Assembly (NCBI GenBank): GCA_021014325.1
Contig: JAJGQC010000046.1
Coordinates: 1 to 64,000, forward strand
Length of the DNA: 64,000 bases
Reading direction: 5' to 3'
Source: Plazaster borealis
Lineage: Eukaryota; Echinodermata; Asteroidea; Forcipulatida; Labidiasteridae
Part shown: positions 1-12,659 of the stretch, piece by piece
Layout: each line of letters opens with the position of its first letter
Position numbering within the stretch: position 1 is the stretch's first letter
The notes under the pieces: generated by a model
The model's input: only the letters and a program-made list of their open reading frames with translations
What the model was told of the DNA's origin: nothing
The model's database searches: none
Position numbers and translations under genes: made by a program

Positions 1-2257
1 GTGGAAACAGTGTTGGTAAATAAACAGTGGTGAATCCTCTTTTAAAGTGCACAATCTACGAAAACTGCAATTTATAGCGCAAAAATGGGTTTGTTCTCTA
101 GACACTATCCAAAACAACGCTATATGTACATAGATATAATATTAAAACAAAAGCTGCACGGGAAAAAGAAAATAACCGAAATTTAGTTTAAATAGCTGCA
201 TTGCAGACAAAGCAATTGCCTGGGTTTAATTTGCAGGCTATACCTGTATCTTTTAAAGTTAAACCGGTGTTTTAAAATTTCAGCATTGTTTAATAAGGTG
301 GATCTGAATGTTCATCATATTGTAAACGAATACAACATCATTTTTCAGTAAGTCTCCACTATAGCCAAGATTCTAATGTTTATTTTACAGCCACCAGCAG
401 CAAATAACAAACTAAAAACTGCTCTAGATTGCTATTGTTGTTATATTGTAAAAGCGAAATCGAGAAAACAGTCTATAATATAAGGTCCCGGGTTGTCCTG
501 AAAAACTGTATAAGTATCATATGCGCTGACGAACCTCATAGGTGCCTGGAAACAAAGATTACTTCTGATCAAACTCGTCCATTTTAACGGAGAATGCGGG
601 GTAGCAGTGATGGTGGAAACTTCTCTGTTTGTTTCTCAACAGGCCGGTGCTCAACCGGAGAATCAACTTGAATATGCTGTAAGCGGAAACAGGCTGATCG
701 CGGATGGTCACGAATGATCGCTTCAGGAATTCGCTCGTCCCCAGCGCCTTTGCCTTAACCCAAAGGCGCTGGGATGGGCGAACGTATCAAGCACGCTCAT
801 TGGTAGGCTATCTGCCGAAAATGCTCAGTCCTATCATGCATCGCTCACACCTGCTATGCACTGCACGCATAACGTACTTCCCTGAGAACGAAGTCATCTG
901 TGCAAGCTGATTAGCTTCCCCATCCCAGCGGTCCTGGATAGACCCTGAGCGGCCGCTGAACTACTGCTAACGGGGAATGCCATTTAAACTTGTTTTATAA
1001 ACTGTTTGTTTATCATTTAAATGTAATTTTGATAAGTGTACACTTCTGAATACGTTCGCAATTGTTTATCAAAATTAGTCCCCCAACCTCAAGGTTTTGA
1101 AAAACTCGAAACACTTCTGCTGTTGACAGCGTGCTTCAAAATGACAACACTTTGAGGTCATTTGTTTGGGGATGTTGCTTTTTATACCCCTTCAGGCGGC
1201 AACACAGCGGCTATACAAAACAGAGGAGCTACCACAGATGACGTAACATGACTGATGAGCGTAACAGGGCTTTCAACGAATCTTTCTGAAAAGCATCGGA
1301 GAAGGGTATTCGAAATGATTTGTTTTACACAATTAAAACCTGTTTAATTTATTAAAAAACATTATAAATGAATATAAGCAAAGATCACTTGTTATCGTTT
1401 TCGTTCAAGTGTTCTTTAGAGGCTGGGGCCCAGGTTAAAGGTTCAGAGTTCAGCAACTTTGCAAAGCCCGTCATTAATTATAAAGATTTTCTTGTACAGC
1501 TTTCTAACCACACATTGTAATACATGTTTGTGAAACTGTGACATCTTGTTGAGACTCATCTTCACTTTTACGGATATTCAAAATATTATCTTTTTAAGAA
1601 TTGTAAGTATTTTAGAAAATATATAATGTCGAAATTAAAACAGTAACTGCATACCGGTCAATTCCTAATTTTCTTATCACTTTAATGTGTATCATTTAAA
1701 AAAAACTACACGCTATAGCCTTATGTAGTTAAAAATCACGATCCATCATAATCTTGAAATAATGTATACGATGTGTTTTTTCCTCATACTTGTATTTAAT
1801 TATTTATTTATTCATTTATTTATTTATGTGTTTATTTATATGTTCACTGAACTTACACAGATGAAGTAAAAACACTTTTATCGTGTTATTATTTAGCCCT
1901 TGCTTTACATAACTCACATAGTTTTTTTTATCTGGTTTATGTCAACTCGAGATGCGGAACTATAGCGAATGACAGGATGTCCGAATTAGGTTTTAAGAGG
2001 AACTATTTCGTGTTTATAATATTAAACAGAATGTATCCCTTCATTCCAGGATCATGGGACACGATCGCTTGGTGTTATTGGCAAAGCAATCCAACTCTAC
2101 CATTAACGCTTAAAAACAATAATAATTATGATGTCTTGACTATAGCTGACAAAATGAATTCCTAAATTCCATATTTGGGGGCAAGGATAGTTTCTTTACA
2201 GACAATGGTTAAGACTTCAAACGACTTTCATATTAACACTTCATCAGCAGGCCCGTC
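1..2257. other. Intergenic sequence upstream of Tie-like copy 1
   Basis: AT-rich non-coding sequence. I see no exon with convincing splice sites or family similarity. It contains one clean hairpin (listed separately), a short ATTT-type microsatellite around 1797-1835, and no recognisable transposon. The promoter of the downstream signal-peptide exon should lie here, but no TATA or initiator can be assigned with confidence. Confidence 0.4.
740..773. repeat. Perfect 12 bp hairpin
   Basis: CCCAGCGCCTTT at 740-751 is followed, after a 10-base loop, by its exact reverse complement at 762-773. The stem is GC-rich in an AT-rich setting. It may be the tip of a decayed foldback element; no function is evident. 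Confidence 0.6.
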
Positions 2258-2318
2258 ATGGCAGGTCGGTTTCATGCCCAACTCGAGTTTCTCGTCATAT
2301 TTATTGGAATATTTGAAG
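2258..2318 (+). CDS. Tie-like receptor copy 1, signal-peptide exon
   Basis: The ATG at 2258 opens a 20-codon exon encoding MAGRF, a short polar stretch and a hydrophobic core (FLVIFIGIF), ending in GAA G before a GTAAAT donor. It looks like a secretory signal peptide. The closest match in the window is the exon at 34253-34313: same length (61 bases), same MAG start, same FFEG/IFEG end and same phase 1 donor. The pair therefore define the first coding exons of two tandem paralogues. Its assignment to the receptor exons downstream rests on this paralogy and on the matching phase 1 acceptor at 4593. No transcript evidence is available here. Confidence 0.65.
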
Positions 2319-2582
2319 GTAAATTCTGACTAAAATCAAAAGTAAAATTTGTAATGCCCTACATTGTTTCTTGATTAGGATTAAATCAAAGTTACTTGCG
2401 GGTACAGCAATGTTGAGTAATCTCTCTTTGTGAGCTGTGGTGGTTCCAAAAAATCAGATTTAGAAACAGTTTTGAAGCTTGGGATAGTGTAACACTGCTC
2501 GTCTTCAAAATATGTATACATTGCCCACATGGTTGTCACCCACAAGTTACTTTATCTCTGCATGCCCACACCATGCCAAGCT

Positions 2583-2943
2583 TTAAAGGCACTGTACACG
2601 TTTGGTAATTACTCAAAATATATATTAGCATAATATAGGTAACGAGCAACGGAGAGCTCTTGATAGTATAAAACATTGTGAAACGGACTTCCTCTGAAGT
2701 AAGTTTTTGAGAAAGAGGTAATTTCTCACTAAAATAATAAAATACTTCTTGCAAGAAGCCTTTTGTTCCTATCTGAAAGCACACATTTGTACAACAAGGG
2801 TGTTTTCTTTCATCATTTTCTTGCAACTTCGATGACCAATTGAGCCCAAATTTTCCACAGGCTTGTTATTTTATGCATATGTTCGGGACCACCAAGTGAG
2901 AATACTGGTCTTTGACAATTACCAAACGTGTTCAGTGCCTTTA
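2583..2943. mobile_element. MITE family A, copy 1 (palindromic, TTAA-type ends)
   Basis: The ends are long imperfect inverted repeats: the left starts TTAAAGGCACTG with ACGTTTGGTAATTACTC after it, and the right ends ATTACCAAACGTG then CAGTGCCTTTAA. Three further copies are at 5940-6324, 10276-10662 and 58834-59208. The TTAA at each boundary may be a piggyBac-type target duplication. It has no coding capacity, so it is non-autonomous. I associate this family from memory with sea star genomes, and that is not verified here. Confidence 0.85.
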
Positions 2944-4592
2944 AGTCATATTTGTCCATGGAGTTTGAGCAGAACGTAGGTATCTCGTTGAAATGATTCC
3001 TCCTAACTGAAAAAGCACTTTATATATATTTTTTATTCCATCATCTAGTTTCAATAAGACACGATATGACCAAATCCGATGGTCATGTTTTTAGTGAAAA
3101 CGTCAGTAAACAATATTATATTTAAAGGTTAGTAACGATTTTGTGCAAATATTATCAAACTCAATGTGACAATCGAAATGGGCAGCGGTGTCCTCTTAGC
3201 ATTTCAGAAAGAACTGTTTCTCTGAAAGGATTGATACAGTTATAAAGTTTAAAGTTTTCAAGTCAATTGTTGTTTGTTTGTTGGTTTGTTTGTTTGTTTG
3301 TTGGGGTGCTGGGGTGTTTGTATGCTTTTTTTGGGGGGGGGGTGTCTCTTTATTTTTCCTCGATAACTACTTATCTTGTACTTGGCGATTTTTTAGGTAC
3401 TCTTACATTTAACATATTTCAACGACTTACAATCAATTGAAAACAATTCAAAAAATAGATAAAATTAAATCATTGTTATCCGTTGAGTCATGGTCTAACG
3501 AATGCACCTGTCATTTGGGGAAAATATACAGAAACTGAAAAGCCATTGTGGCTGTAAGCATAACAAGTATGTTGGAACATTTTGGAAATTAAAGATTCTA
3601 AAAACTAAAAAAATATCTTCAAAAAAAAATACCGTCTACTATGTCGGAACTACTAAGAAAAGCTAAAATAAATATTTTGACGAAAAAGAAGTTTTCAGAC
3701 TACTAGGCCTATGTCTGAAGAGCTAATAAAATCTTGACGGAAACAATAGCTGTTCCATCAAGCATCAAAAACTATCACAGAGGGTTTTGGTTGGTGAAAC
3801 AAAAATGATATAATATCATTTGAAAATTACATGTAATAACTAATGTTCAGTTTGGTCGTAAACCTAATAGAACTCATTGAACTTAGTGTTTGCGCCGAAA
3901 AACAGGTCAAAACGGCGTAATGTTTGCAAATGGGAATAAACTGTCAATTGGCATTTCTTGTATGGCTGGACAAACCCATTGTACTAACGTAGGGCACCAA
4001 TGTCATTGCGTCCACGTTCAACTTCTGATGCCAGCAGCAAACTCGGCCCAATCCCACACAGTACACAGCATTTAGCGTTTTAGCAATGGTGCCCCGATTT
4101 CAATAATGTTAATTTGTTTTCCAAATGATTTATGAAAGATGGGGAACTGAAATGGGATGTAAACTAATTAAGATATGCGGTTACAAGATTGACTAAATAA
4201 GTATTCACCTCGCTGAAACGAGCTGAATTATTTAGATGTTACGTCCGACATTAGTCGGAACAGCTCTTGTTTTCGTCAAGATTTGTATTTGCTATACGAT
4301 ACAAAGGCCTTTTGTCCACCTTGTAAGTCGCCTCCTTGTACCGTATAAGATCGACCAGCTCCAGGGAGGATTCAAGGCTTACGAACCGAGTATGACAAAG
4401 CAAAATAATGTTAACTTGGTGGTCGTGGGTGCATAATGTGTAGTAAGATGATTGTTAACTCGCACAGTCCCCCAGTTCACTTCAGCAGCGATCGACGCCC
4501 TGCCGGAGTAATACGTGATAATTGTATACATGCGAGTTAAATCCACAATAAACAAATTGTTGTTGTATTTTGTTTCAGGTAGCCTTTTCAGA
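2944..4592. other. Intron 1 of Tie-like copy 1
   Basis: Lies between the signal-peptide exon and the N-terminal domain exon. Non-coding AT-rich sequence with a TTTG-type microsatellite at about 3269-3302 and a G-run near 3332. No exon or RNA gene recognised. Confidence 0.5.
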
Positions 4593-4864
4593 CTTCATTA
4601 GTGTGACAGTGTCGGATGCAGCCAAAACACATACCTACATCGCAAGCTATATCGTACTGGATAAAGAAACAAGACCCGGCAAGCGTGAACCTATATTCTC
4701 ACGGGCGTGGATGGACCGATGCCAATGAGCTAATGTCTGCATCGTTGCGGATAATGTCAAGAGGAATATGCAAAAAAAATGGGAGCAGTGACAGAAAGGG
4801 TATTGGATTTTCAAATGGAAATTCGGTGCTGAAGAAGACACGATGGTCAGTTTGAACCACTCAG
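4593..4864 (+). pseudogene. Tie-like receptor copy 1, N-terminal domain exon (frame broken)
   Basis: Starts after a CCTTTTCAG acceptor in phase 1 and reads DFISVTVSDA, then TYIASYIVLDKET. This parallels DFTSVTASAS and FIAGYLVFDDET in the exon at 46758-47083. After about 45 codons the frame meets a stop. The homologous GWTDAN segment continues in a second frame, and the closing FKWKFGAEEDT segment is in a third, ending at a CTCAG/GTGAGA donor. At least two frame changes are therefore needed. The domain corresponds in position to the N-terminal ligand-binding Ig region of Tie receptors. Copy 1 is probably a pseudogene, or this stretch carries sequencing indels. Confidence 0.7.
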
Positions 4865-5084
4865 GTGAGAAACCTTTAATGAAAACAACTTTGTACAATA
4901 AGCTCGATCAATTATTGGATCACAATTTTAAAAGCCAGGTCCCGTGTCTGTCAACCAATTTGGGCCTTTATGATAGAAAATGTTGTCTTTTGTAACTTCA
5001 ACCAACATGTATTGGCATTATGAAAGACCAAATAATTTTATGGGAAAATAAAATATTATCCAACCCCATATGTTTGACAAAAAA

Positions 5085-5935
5085 GGGTGTGTTTTTACCA
5101 AAGCTTTCGACCGAGTTAATCATAGAATCGATATTGACCCTTAACTCTTGGGTAAGAAAGTCTCTAGTGTCTGATATGTCATTTGTAGCTTTTTAACGGA
5201 TAGGACATTGAGTAATAAACTCAATGGTTACCTCTATGCATCTCAGCATATTACGTTTGGTGTACCCACAAAAAGCGTCTTGGGCCTGTCCTTTTTATAG
5301 TACTTCTCAATAATGCTTCTTCAGATTGTCCCTAAGGTGGAAATATGTAGATGACCTTAAATTGGGACAGGTTATAAAGTATAGGCAGCATTCAACTTAC
5401 AACAAAATTTAAACAATCTTTCTGATTGGTGTAAACATAGTTGTGTTTTACCCAAACCAAGCAAGTGCCAAACATGACTGTCTTTAATTTGTATACCTCG
5501 TATATCAAACTGCTATAGGTTACTCTACAGAACGATTTAAAATTAAATATCCATGTAGATGATATTGTTTCAGAGCCTCAGGAAGTTATACTCCTTATCC
5601 TTGTTAGAAAAGGGCAACGGTTGACCAAAATGAACTGTTAGCTATGTTTGATGGCTATAGTAGACCAGTACTTTAATATGCTTGTCAATTATGGCATGCG
5701 TCATTTTACACAAACAATGTGAACAAATTGAGAAGGTCCAAAAACGTGCATTCAACATTATTTTGATTTTTGGTATACAGGTTTTGATAAATACATTATC
5801 TGATTTCAATTTAACTTCTCTCCAGAAAAAAGGACAAAACTTATTGCAGAGAGAAAATTCTCAACTCAACAAATTTCGTTATTTGATTCCCCAGTTAAGC
5901 ATACGTATTAGAGTTCTTAGATCCAACACACAAGC
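5085..5935 (+). pseudogene. Decayed LINE reverse transcriptase fragment
   Basis: Broken + strand frames carry typical non-LTR reverse transcriptase signatures in the right order: KAFDRVNH near 5100, a VPQ-like segment near 5265, YVDDL near 5345, and QIEKVQKRAF at about 5720. The last is the post-RT motif of CR1/L2/jockey-type elements. Many stops and frame changes mark it as an old relic. It ends against the MITE at 5940, and no 5' or 3' terminus can be drawn. The clade is uncertain. Confidence 0.65.
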
Positions 5936-5939
5936 TTCC

Positions 5940-6324
5940 TTAAAGGGTCTGTATACGTTTGGTAATGACTCTAAAAATAAATAGCAATAAAAACTTACAT
6001 GGTAAGAAGTACAGCAGCTTTGGATAGTATAATGCATTTTGAAACTTTTCACTTCAGTACTGCGGAAAAAATATATCACTTTTATCCCAAAATTAAAATC
6101 TGAGAAGCGTTACTGACAGTCACGTTTCTCAGATTGTGTATTCTAATTGCAGATTGTTCTTCCTGCGTGGACATAACCGCTCCGGATTTTCGGAAATATC
6201 TCAAAAACGCTATACTACCTATTGAAATGAAATTTTCACCGGTTGGATTTTATGGTATATATCTACAACTATGGTTTGAAACAAACACTGGGTTCCAATT
6301 ACCAAACGTATACAATCCCTTTAA
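5940..6324. mobile_element. MITE family A, copy 2 (divergent)
   Basis: The left end TTAAAGGGTCTG followed by ACGTTTGGTAATGACTC and the right end ATTACCAAACGTA then CCCTTTAA reproduce the inverted ends of the element at 2583. The interior has drifted and carries its own short palindrome around 6100 (CTGAGAAGCG / CGTTTCTCAG). Confidence 0.75.
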
Positions 6325-6867
6325 CCATTCCCTTTTGTAATACGGACAGATACATCAATTCTACAATACCTGCTCTAACTCCCCCCTGAATGCCAATTTG
6401 GGACCTAGAAGTGGGTTGTAACAATGAACGTCATTGTCACTCCCCATTTTAAATGTTCTATTCTTAACCTTTTTCAATTTACTGTGTATTGCTGGTTGCC
6501 ACTCGGCTCTTGTGCTTCTTGTAATTTGTAATTTGTAACTTTTCAAATATTCTAAAGCATGTTTTTCTTTAATCCTTGTGCATTGAACCGATTTTGGCCT
6601 TTGGGCCACTGCTTCAAATATTTAATGTAATAATAAATGAACCAGTTAATATTACATAATATTATTGAAAGAGGTCAAATATTTCGTAAACAGGGAGACG
6701 TGACCGTGGGCTATTAGGTCAGGGGAAATGGTCCAACGAGCCTGCGCCAGCCCATCCCAACTCCTCTGGTTCATGGGCGCTTGGACTGAGCAAAGAAAGG
6801 ACCAAACTTTGAAGGCAAAATATGTGTTCAGTGAAGTTTTAGTTTCCCATGCACATGACCTTCAGTT

Positions 6868-7112
6868 TATTATTGACTGCAACTGTTTTTGTCAAAATGG
6901 CGACCGTTAGAACACAAACGTCCAGATGAAATGTTCACATTCTTGACCTATCTAGGTATACACAATCCTTAGTGCAAAAAAGGAGAAGTGTATTATTGAC
7001 TGCAACTGTTTTTGTCAAAATGGCGACCGTTAGAATACAAACGTCCAGATGAAATGTTCACATTCTTGACCTATCTAGGTATACACAATCCTTAGTGCAA
7101 AAAGGAGAACTT
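6868..7112. repeat. 123 bp tandem duplication
   Basis: The segment 6868-6990 is repeated head to tail at 6991-7112 with only a few differences. Both begin TATTATTGACTGCAACTG and end in a CTTAGTGCAAAAA run. The near identity points to a recent duplication. Nothing coding is seen. Confidence 0.9.
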
Positions 7113-7484
7113 TTGATTTTGGAATGTTTGAAATTATTTGCGAAATCAATAGGAAAATGTATTGGCAGAGCATGCTTGAAAGCTTCATTTTTTGAAAAAA
7201 AGTAAATGAACAAAATTGAACAAATTATAGATCTTGAAAATGTTAGCATATTTAACTATCTCTTCTATGGCATTCATACATCAGTCAAATATTGGTAAGG
7301 TTACTTTATTGGTTTATGACCTTTCTTGTTTCACGCTTTGTGAGTGATCAACCGTAACGTGTAACCCTGTTTAGTCTGGGTTCATAAAAATAATAGCATA
7401 ACAAATCTAGAAGATTTGTCGTACTTTTACTATGTGTGCGATCCGATCCATGTACATACCGTCCAATCAGTTACCATTTTAAAA

Positions 7485-8075
7485 TTGTATAAAGAAAAAG
7501 GAAAAACGAACCCTGTACCCTTTACCGTTCTTAAATCTGTGAATGAAAAAGGAAAAACAAACCTTTTACCCTTTACCGTTTTTTAATCTTCAAAAGGAGC
7601 ACAAAAAAACGATCCCCTTTACCCTTTTCCGTTTTTAAATTTTCAAAGGAAAACAGAAAAACGATCCTTTACCCTTTTCCTTTTTAAATTTTTAAAAGGA
7701 AAAAAGGAAAAACGAACCATTTCCCCTTTACCGTTTTTGATTCTTAAAAGGAAACCAGAAAAACACTGGCCTTTACCCTTTACCGTGTTTGATTCTTTAA
7801 AGTAAAAGAAAAAGAAACCCTTTACCTGTTACCGGTTTAAAATCTGTAAAAGGAAAAGAAAAACCGAACTCTCCACCATTTACCGTTTTAAAATGCAAAA
7901 AAAAAAAAAAAAAAAAAAACTCATATTGTTTTACTATTTTTAACTCCATTATAAAGAAGAGGAAAGTAAACCTTTCTTACCTTTTTATTGTTTTTGACTC
8001 CTTATTAAGAAAAAGACAAAGAAGAAACAGAAACCTTCACCTCTCACCGTTTCTGAATTTTTATGAAGAAAAAGG
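7485..8075. repeat. Minisatellite of about 58 bp units, AAGG/CCTTTACC-rich
   Basis: About ten imperfect units carry AAAGGAAAAACGAACC followed by CCCTTTACCGTTTTT, with an A-run near 7897. The inner units overlap the left arm of the putative transposon. The right arm has fewer units in opposite orientation, so the array seems to be part of the terminal repeat structure and has expanded on the left side. Confidence 0.8.
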
Positions 8076-8384
8076 GAGAAGGTATCCACTACCGTATTCC
8101 TGTTTTGTGCGTAAGCCGAAAAGCCGATTATTTTTTCTTTCTTTTGAGTAATCCCTTAAATATAGAAATGAAAGCAGCACACCTGTATTTGTTTCTCCTT
8201 ATTCAACTGAGACAAGTAACAGAACATTGTATATATTTCTTTGCTTTTCTGCATAACAGAAACACGAACAACTAAAACCTATCACCAAACTTTTTGCCAA
8301 CAACAGGAAAAGGAAAAACGAAACCCTTTACCAGTTTAAGCCCAGCGATACCCGAGTGCAGCCGAGTTCACGAACAAATTTCGG
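7847..8384 (+). repeat. Left inverted arm of the large transposon
   Basis: Read in reverse complement, this matches 22612-23137 over essentially its whole length. Shared markers in order are ACCGAACTC, TCATATTGTTTTACTATT, the CGTATTCCTGTTTTGTGCG segment, ACATTGTATATATTTC, and CCCAGCGATACCCGAGTG at the inner edge. Similarity stops at about 8384. The arm holds only short spurious ORFs. Confidence 0.9.
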
Positions 8385-8521
8385 CTGTTTCCGGAAAAAA
8401 AAACTTTCTGCCGATGCATGACGGGAACACTTGCGTTAATAAGTTAGCTGACTGCTTCAGCTGTGTCTCCAGCGTCGTTTTACTTTTGCGTAGGCCTTCA
8501 TTTTGATTGTTTGTTTTTGAG

Positions 8522-8611
8522 ATGGAGACGTTTACACTCTTCAGAGGAAGTAAGCGACTATCCTTAAGAGAGGATGACATGACAACTTCAAAAATCAGCC
8601 GTATTTTTCAG
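8522..8611 (+). CDS. Transposon + strand gene, exon 1
   Basis: The ATG at 8522 begins a 30-codon open exon (METFTLFRGS, then SKISRIFQ) ending at a CAG/GTGCGT donor. It lies just inside the left arm, as expected for the first exon of the + strand gene. No known domain is visible in this short piece. The assignment rests on its position, a good donor and a start codon in frame. Confidence 0.5.
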
Positions 8612-9375
8612 GTGCGTATCCATGATTGATATTGATTAAATATAGGCTAGTTTTACTTTTTTAAAGTAATTTACAGGCCTAACGAGTAACGTTAACTATG
8701 AAATGTAGCCCTGTGCTGTAATTTAGATCAAGCAGCAGTTGTTTTGAGTGTTTTTCATTCATTTCTTGACGATATTACCGATTTGAAAACGCCCGTTAGC
8801 GTAAAAATTGTCAATGCCAATTGCCATCATATCGGGACTGTGACAACTTATTTGATTATTTAACCAATTTCAACTACATTACGTCACAAAGACATTATTC
8901 AATTCTTTTTTAAAGCCAGTATTGTTCGTAACAAATTCAGTTCTAGTTTGAAATTACCTTGCTACTCCTCACTTTATAAATTTAAGATTGCTGTCCCATG
9001 ATATATCTATTTTCCAAAGTGTTACAAGCAGAGTTCACAAATTAAGGTTTTAGATTTTTATTCAGTTATCCATAGTGTGAAACTTTCCGGGTTAGGTCTG
9101 CATCTTTTTCTTTTTTTTAGTCACCTTTTCCCTAAATAAGTAAACAATAAATAAAAGAAAAAATAATCAGAAAAGAACAAAAGAACCTTTAAGGCCCCTC
9201 CATCCCCGGAACTGGGTATGCACCTGTTTCTTTGACCGTAAGATTGGGAAGTGTTGGGCCAATAACCAGTTGGGGAAAAAAAAAGAATTTTAATCCAAAT
9301 TACAGTTAAACTTTTGTTAAACTTCATTACAAGTGCAAACTACAAGACATCATTCTAACCTATTTGAATTATCAG

Positions 9376-9664
9376 GTCACACAATAATCCATGTTTCTGT
9401 CAGATGACAGAAACACCGCGATCTTCCCAGAGGAGAGTGGCAACTATTCTATTCATTTGCTGACGGACAAGGCCCACTACGAGGTTAATGGCGACACCTC
9501 TGGTCCAACTTCAGTGTGCCAACCTCAACAACCTCCATCAGCTCAGCAATAAGTCTAACCCATTGCAGCTTCTCAATCGCTTCAAGAGGGCTCCAGCTGG
9601 TGGCCAACCATCATGACCGAACACTCCCCATTATTCAGAAGGGCACAGACTAAAACTTTGCAAG
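9376..9664 (+). pseudogene. Transposon + strand gene, exon 2 (frame broken)
   Basis: Follows an ATCAG acceptor and ends at AAG/GTAAAC. One frame reads RNTAIFPEESGNYSIHLL and KAHYEVNGDTSG before a stop. The expected continuation (NPLQLLNRFKRAPAGG) is in another frame. It looks like a real exon, given its codon-like composition, its splice sites and a base composition richer in GC than its flanks, but it carries at least one indel. No domain recognised. Confidence 0.45.
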
Positions 9665-10275
9665 GTAAACATTTTAATAATGTAAATAACAATAAAAACT
9701 ACACGATTAAGACCAAAAACTATGCAATATTAAATCTATTTAGACAAAGACAAGAGACTTCAGTCAGTGTGGTCCTATCACTTTGCCAAATATATGTGAA
9801 AGTGAATAGCACCATCATAGAGCAAGTTTGCTTTATGGTAACTTGTAGGGGATGTCGTCTTTGGCCAATATCCCCTTTTCTTTAAGGGTTGACATATTCT
9901 AAAAACTACATTCTGGGAAGGGCTGTACAACAAGGCCCTAAAATGTGTTGTTTCTGGTAACATGCCATTTGAAATAGGTAGGTATGGTTTAATTTTTGGG
10001 GTAATTTGCTTTTCTCATTAGTTGCTTGTAGGTTGTGAAAAACCTTGTACTGGTTTGTTTTTTATCCTGTTTGTTATGCGATTTTAATTACTTTTAAAAC
10101 AATTTGAAATTGTATAAAAATAAAACAAAATACCCCCACAGTACAAACCAGGGGTCGATTTCACAACGCACTATGATTCATCTTAAGATGAGTTATCAGC
10201 ATTACCATAGTGATTTGTATTGTGACATCACTCTTTGCTGAGCAACTGTAATAGATTTGCAGTTACGATCAATCT

Positions 10276-10662
10276 TATAGGCACTGAACACTATTGGTAA
10301 TTACTCAAAATAATTGTTAGCATAAAAACTTACTTGGTAACGATCAATGGAGAGCTGTTGATAATATAAAACATTGTGAGAAACGGCTCCCTCTGAAGTA
10401 ATGTCGTTTTTGAGCAAAAAGTAATTTCTCACTAAAATATTTGAATTCATTTCGAGACCTCATGCGTGAGGTCTCGAAATCAAGCATCTGAAAGCACACA
10501 ACTTCGTGTGACAAGGGTGTGTTTTCTTCCATTATTATCTCGCAACTTCGATGACCGATTGAGTTAAAATTTTCACAGGTTTTTTATTTTGTGCATTTGT
10601 TGAGATACACCAAGTGAAACGATTGGTCTTTGACAATTACCAAAGGTGTCCACTGTCTTTAA
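10276..10662. mobile_element. MITE family A, copy 3
   Basis: The left end is TAGGCACTGAACAC then TTGGTAATTACTC; the right end is GACAATTACC then CACTGTCTTTAA. The centre holds a perfect sub-palindrome (CGAGACCTCA / TGAGGTCTCG at about 10453-10476). It lies in an intron of the + strand transposon gene, so the MITE invaded the large element or its precursor. Confidence 0.85.
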
Positions 10663-10780
10663 CTCTTTGTGAAATCGAGCCCAGGTCACATCTTGTTTGA
10701 CTTTTATAACAATATTTTTGTATCAAATGAAATGGCAGTCTTTTTCTCTTAACCAATTTAATACACTAATGCCAATTCAG

Positions 10781-10911
10781 ACAGTGTACTTACGACTCAG
10801 TGACCAAGAGGCCAATGTAAGCAGCATTAGTGAAAAAGTGCAGGAAAAACTTGATTCACAGCAGCCCATCATAATAGTTGATAGTAAGGGCCATGAAATT
10901 CAAGATGGACC
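10781..10911 (+). CDS. Transposon + strand gene, exon 3
   Basis: After an ATTCAG acceptor the frame reads TVYLRLSDQEANVSSISEKV, then PIIIVDSKGHEI, and ends at GGACC/GTAGGC. The alternating hydrophobic strands around a central helix look like a small ubiquitin-like or PB1-like fold. This is a pattern judgement only, and no family can be named. Confidence 0.5.
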
Positions 10912-11718
10912 GTAGGCCCGAGGTTGGTGCCAATACTTCTTTACACAAATGCATAAAACAAATTACAATATACAAAATCACAGTCCAGAAGTTGTAAATA
11001 AAAATAGTGTGATCCAAGTCCCTAAAAATAATAGTCAAATCAAATTATTTGTTTAAAGGGCAATTTTTTGAAAAAAAAAAAGTTTTTATCAAATAGGGCC
11101 TACACATGCTTGTAAAAAAAAATGTAAAGTAAATTAATGTACTTAAAACTAAGATTTAATGATTTTCCAAAATGACTCATCTTAAACCGGGCTTTTTAGG
11201 GCGCAGTTGTGTGAATACATAACAACAGGAACAGAGTTTCACAACAGATGTACAAAACCAAGATCCTAAATTTTGCCTGAGAAAACATTGGTCACCTCAA
11301 AATATGTACTGACAAGTCTAAACACTCAAATTAATGAGACAACACACAAATGTTCAGATGTTAGAGGAGTTGCTATTTGAAGAAAAGAAGAAAAAAAAAT
11401 GTATTTTTTTTTTGCACAAACCAACTATGATGCTGCAGCTGCGACCTTGGATGACATCCCATATTTGATCATGAATATGCCAATTTGAATTTGCATGAAA
11501 ACACAAAATTCTGAAAATAGGTGTCAACTGTCAAACACCCCAAATTCGGCAATAGAAAAGTAATTTTGTCAGAATGAATACAGAGTCTTGTACATACATA
11601 GAAAATCTTATTTCATAGGCCCTTTATTTAAAGAAGTGTTTCAGGAAATGTGCATTGTGTACATATTCTAATAAACAACATTGATTGTATTTTGCTATCA
11701 TATTTGATTTTACCACAG

Positions 11719-11810
11719 GACATGACTTCTGGAAAACCCCAACCAGGAAGATAATGTGCATGACAGCTTCTGAGTGGGGCCCTTGGCACAGGCAGAAAAA
11801 ACAAGCACAG
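11719..11810 (+). CDS. Transposon + strand gene, exon 4
   Basis: Acceptor TACCACAG and donor CACAG/GTTATA bound a 92-base open segment reading HDFWKTPTRKIMCMTASEW. It is basic and aromatic-rich, with good splice sites. It is placed in the same gene because of its position between exons 3 and 5 on the same strand. Function unknown. Confidence 0.45.
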
Positions 11811-12659
11811 GTTATAATTTTTGTTTTAAATAGATATAATAATATCATTGTGATTGCTTTCTCCCATCCAGTATGCATGCGCTTGGTGCCTTATGAGTGT
11901 GTGAACAAAAATCATTCACACATGACTGAAAGGGCGGGACTCAAAACCAAAACTTCTTGCTTTTTAGTCAACAATTAAAGTTGGCATGAAGTGTGTACAT
12001 ACAAAAATCCCAAATCCATCAAGTGTAGTCAATGTTTATGAGAGACAACGGGGATTAAGTGAAATTTCAACCCCCCCCCCCCAAAGAAAAAAAAAAAAAA
12101 AGATCTTAAAGGGCCTATGAAAAGACATATTTGAAAACATTAACAATTCTGTATTCATGCCTATAAAGTGTTTTCAACTGTTTATGCAAGTTTTTGTGTG
12201 TTGACACTTTTTGCATAAGTTGTTATGGTAATTGAAATTTGCACACTATGAGCAAGTCTTTAAAGTCATCTAAGGCAAATAATATGCAACACCCACCACA
12301 GTTGGTTAGTGCACAACAAATTGCTGATTTTCTTGTTCAAATGTCACATCCACTAACATTTGGGTGTTGTGTTATTGAACACATCAGTACATATTTTGAG
12401 GTGACCACTGTTTTCTTTTGCAAAGTTCGGGGTCTTGATTTCTTTTGGGGTACATTTTATTTTCAATGCTGCTGTGACACTCTGTTTCTGTTATAAGCTT
12501 ACACAACACCCCTCATGTGTGCAGTTGAAGTTTGGTCAATTTTGAAAGTGTTAATAGCAATTTCATAAGTTTAAAAAACTTTCCATTTCAAATGTGTCCG
12601 TCACGGGCAAAGAGAGACTGCAAATTGGAATCAAATTCTGTATTGTATGGTATTTTCAG

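Noticed and set aside
704..910. 68-codon ORF near the left edge
   Set aside because: Contains the hairpin at 740-773 and no recognisable domain or splice signals.
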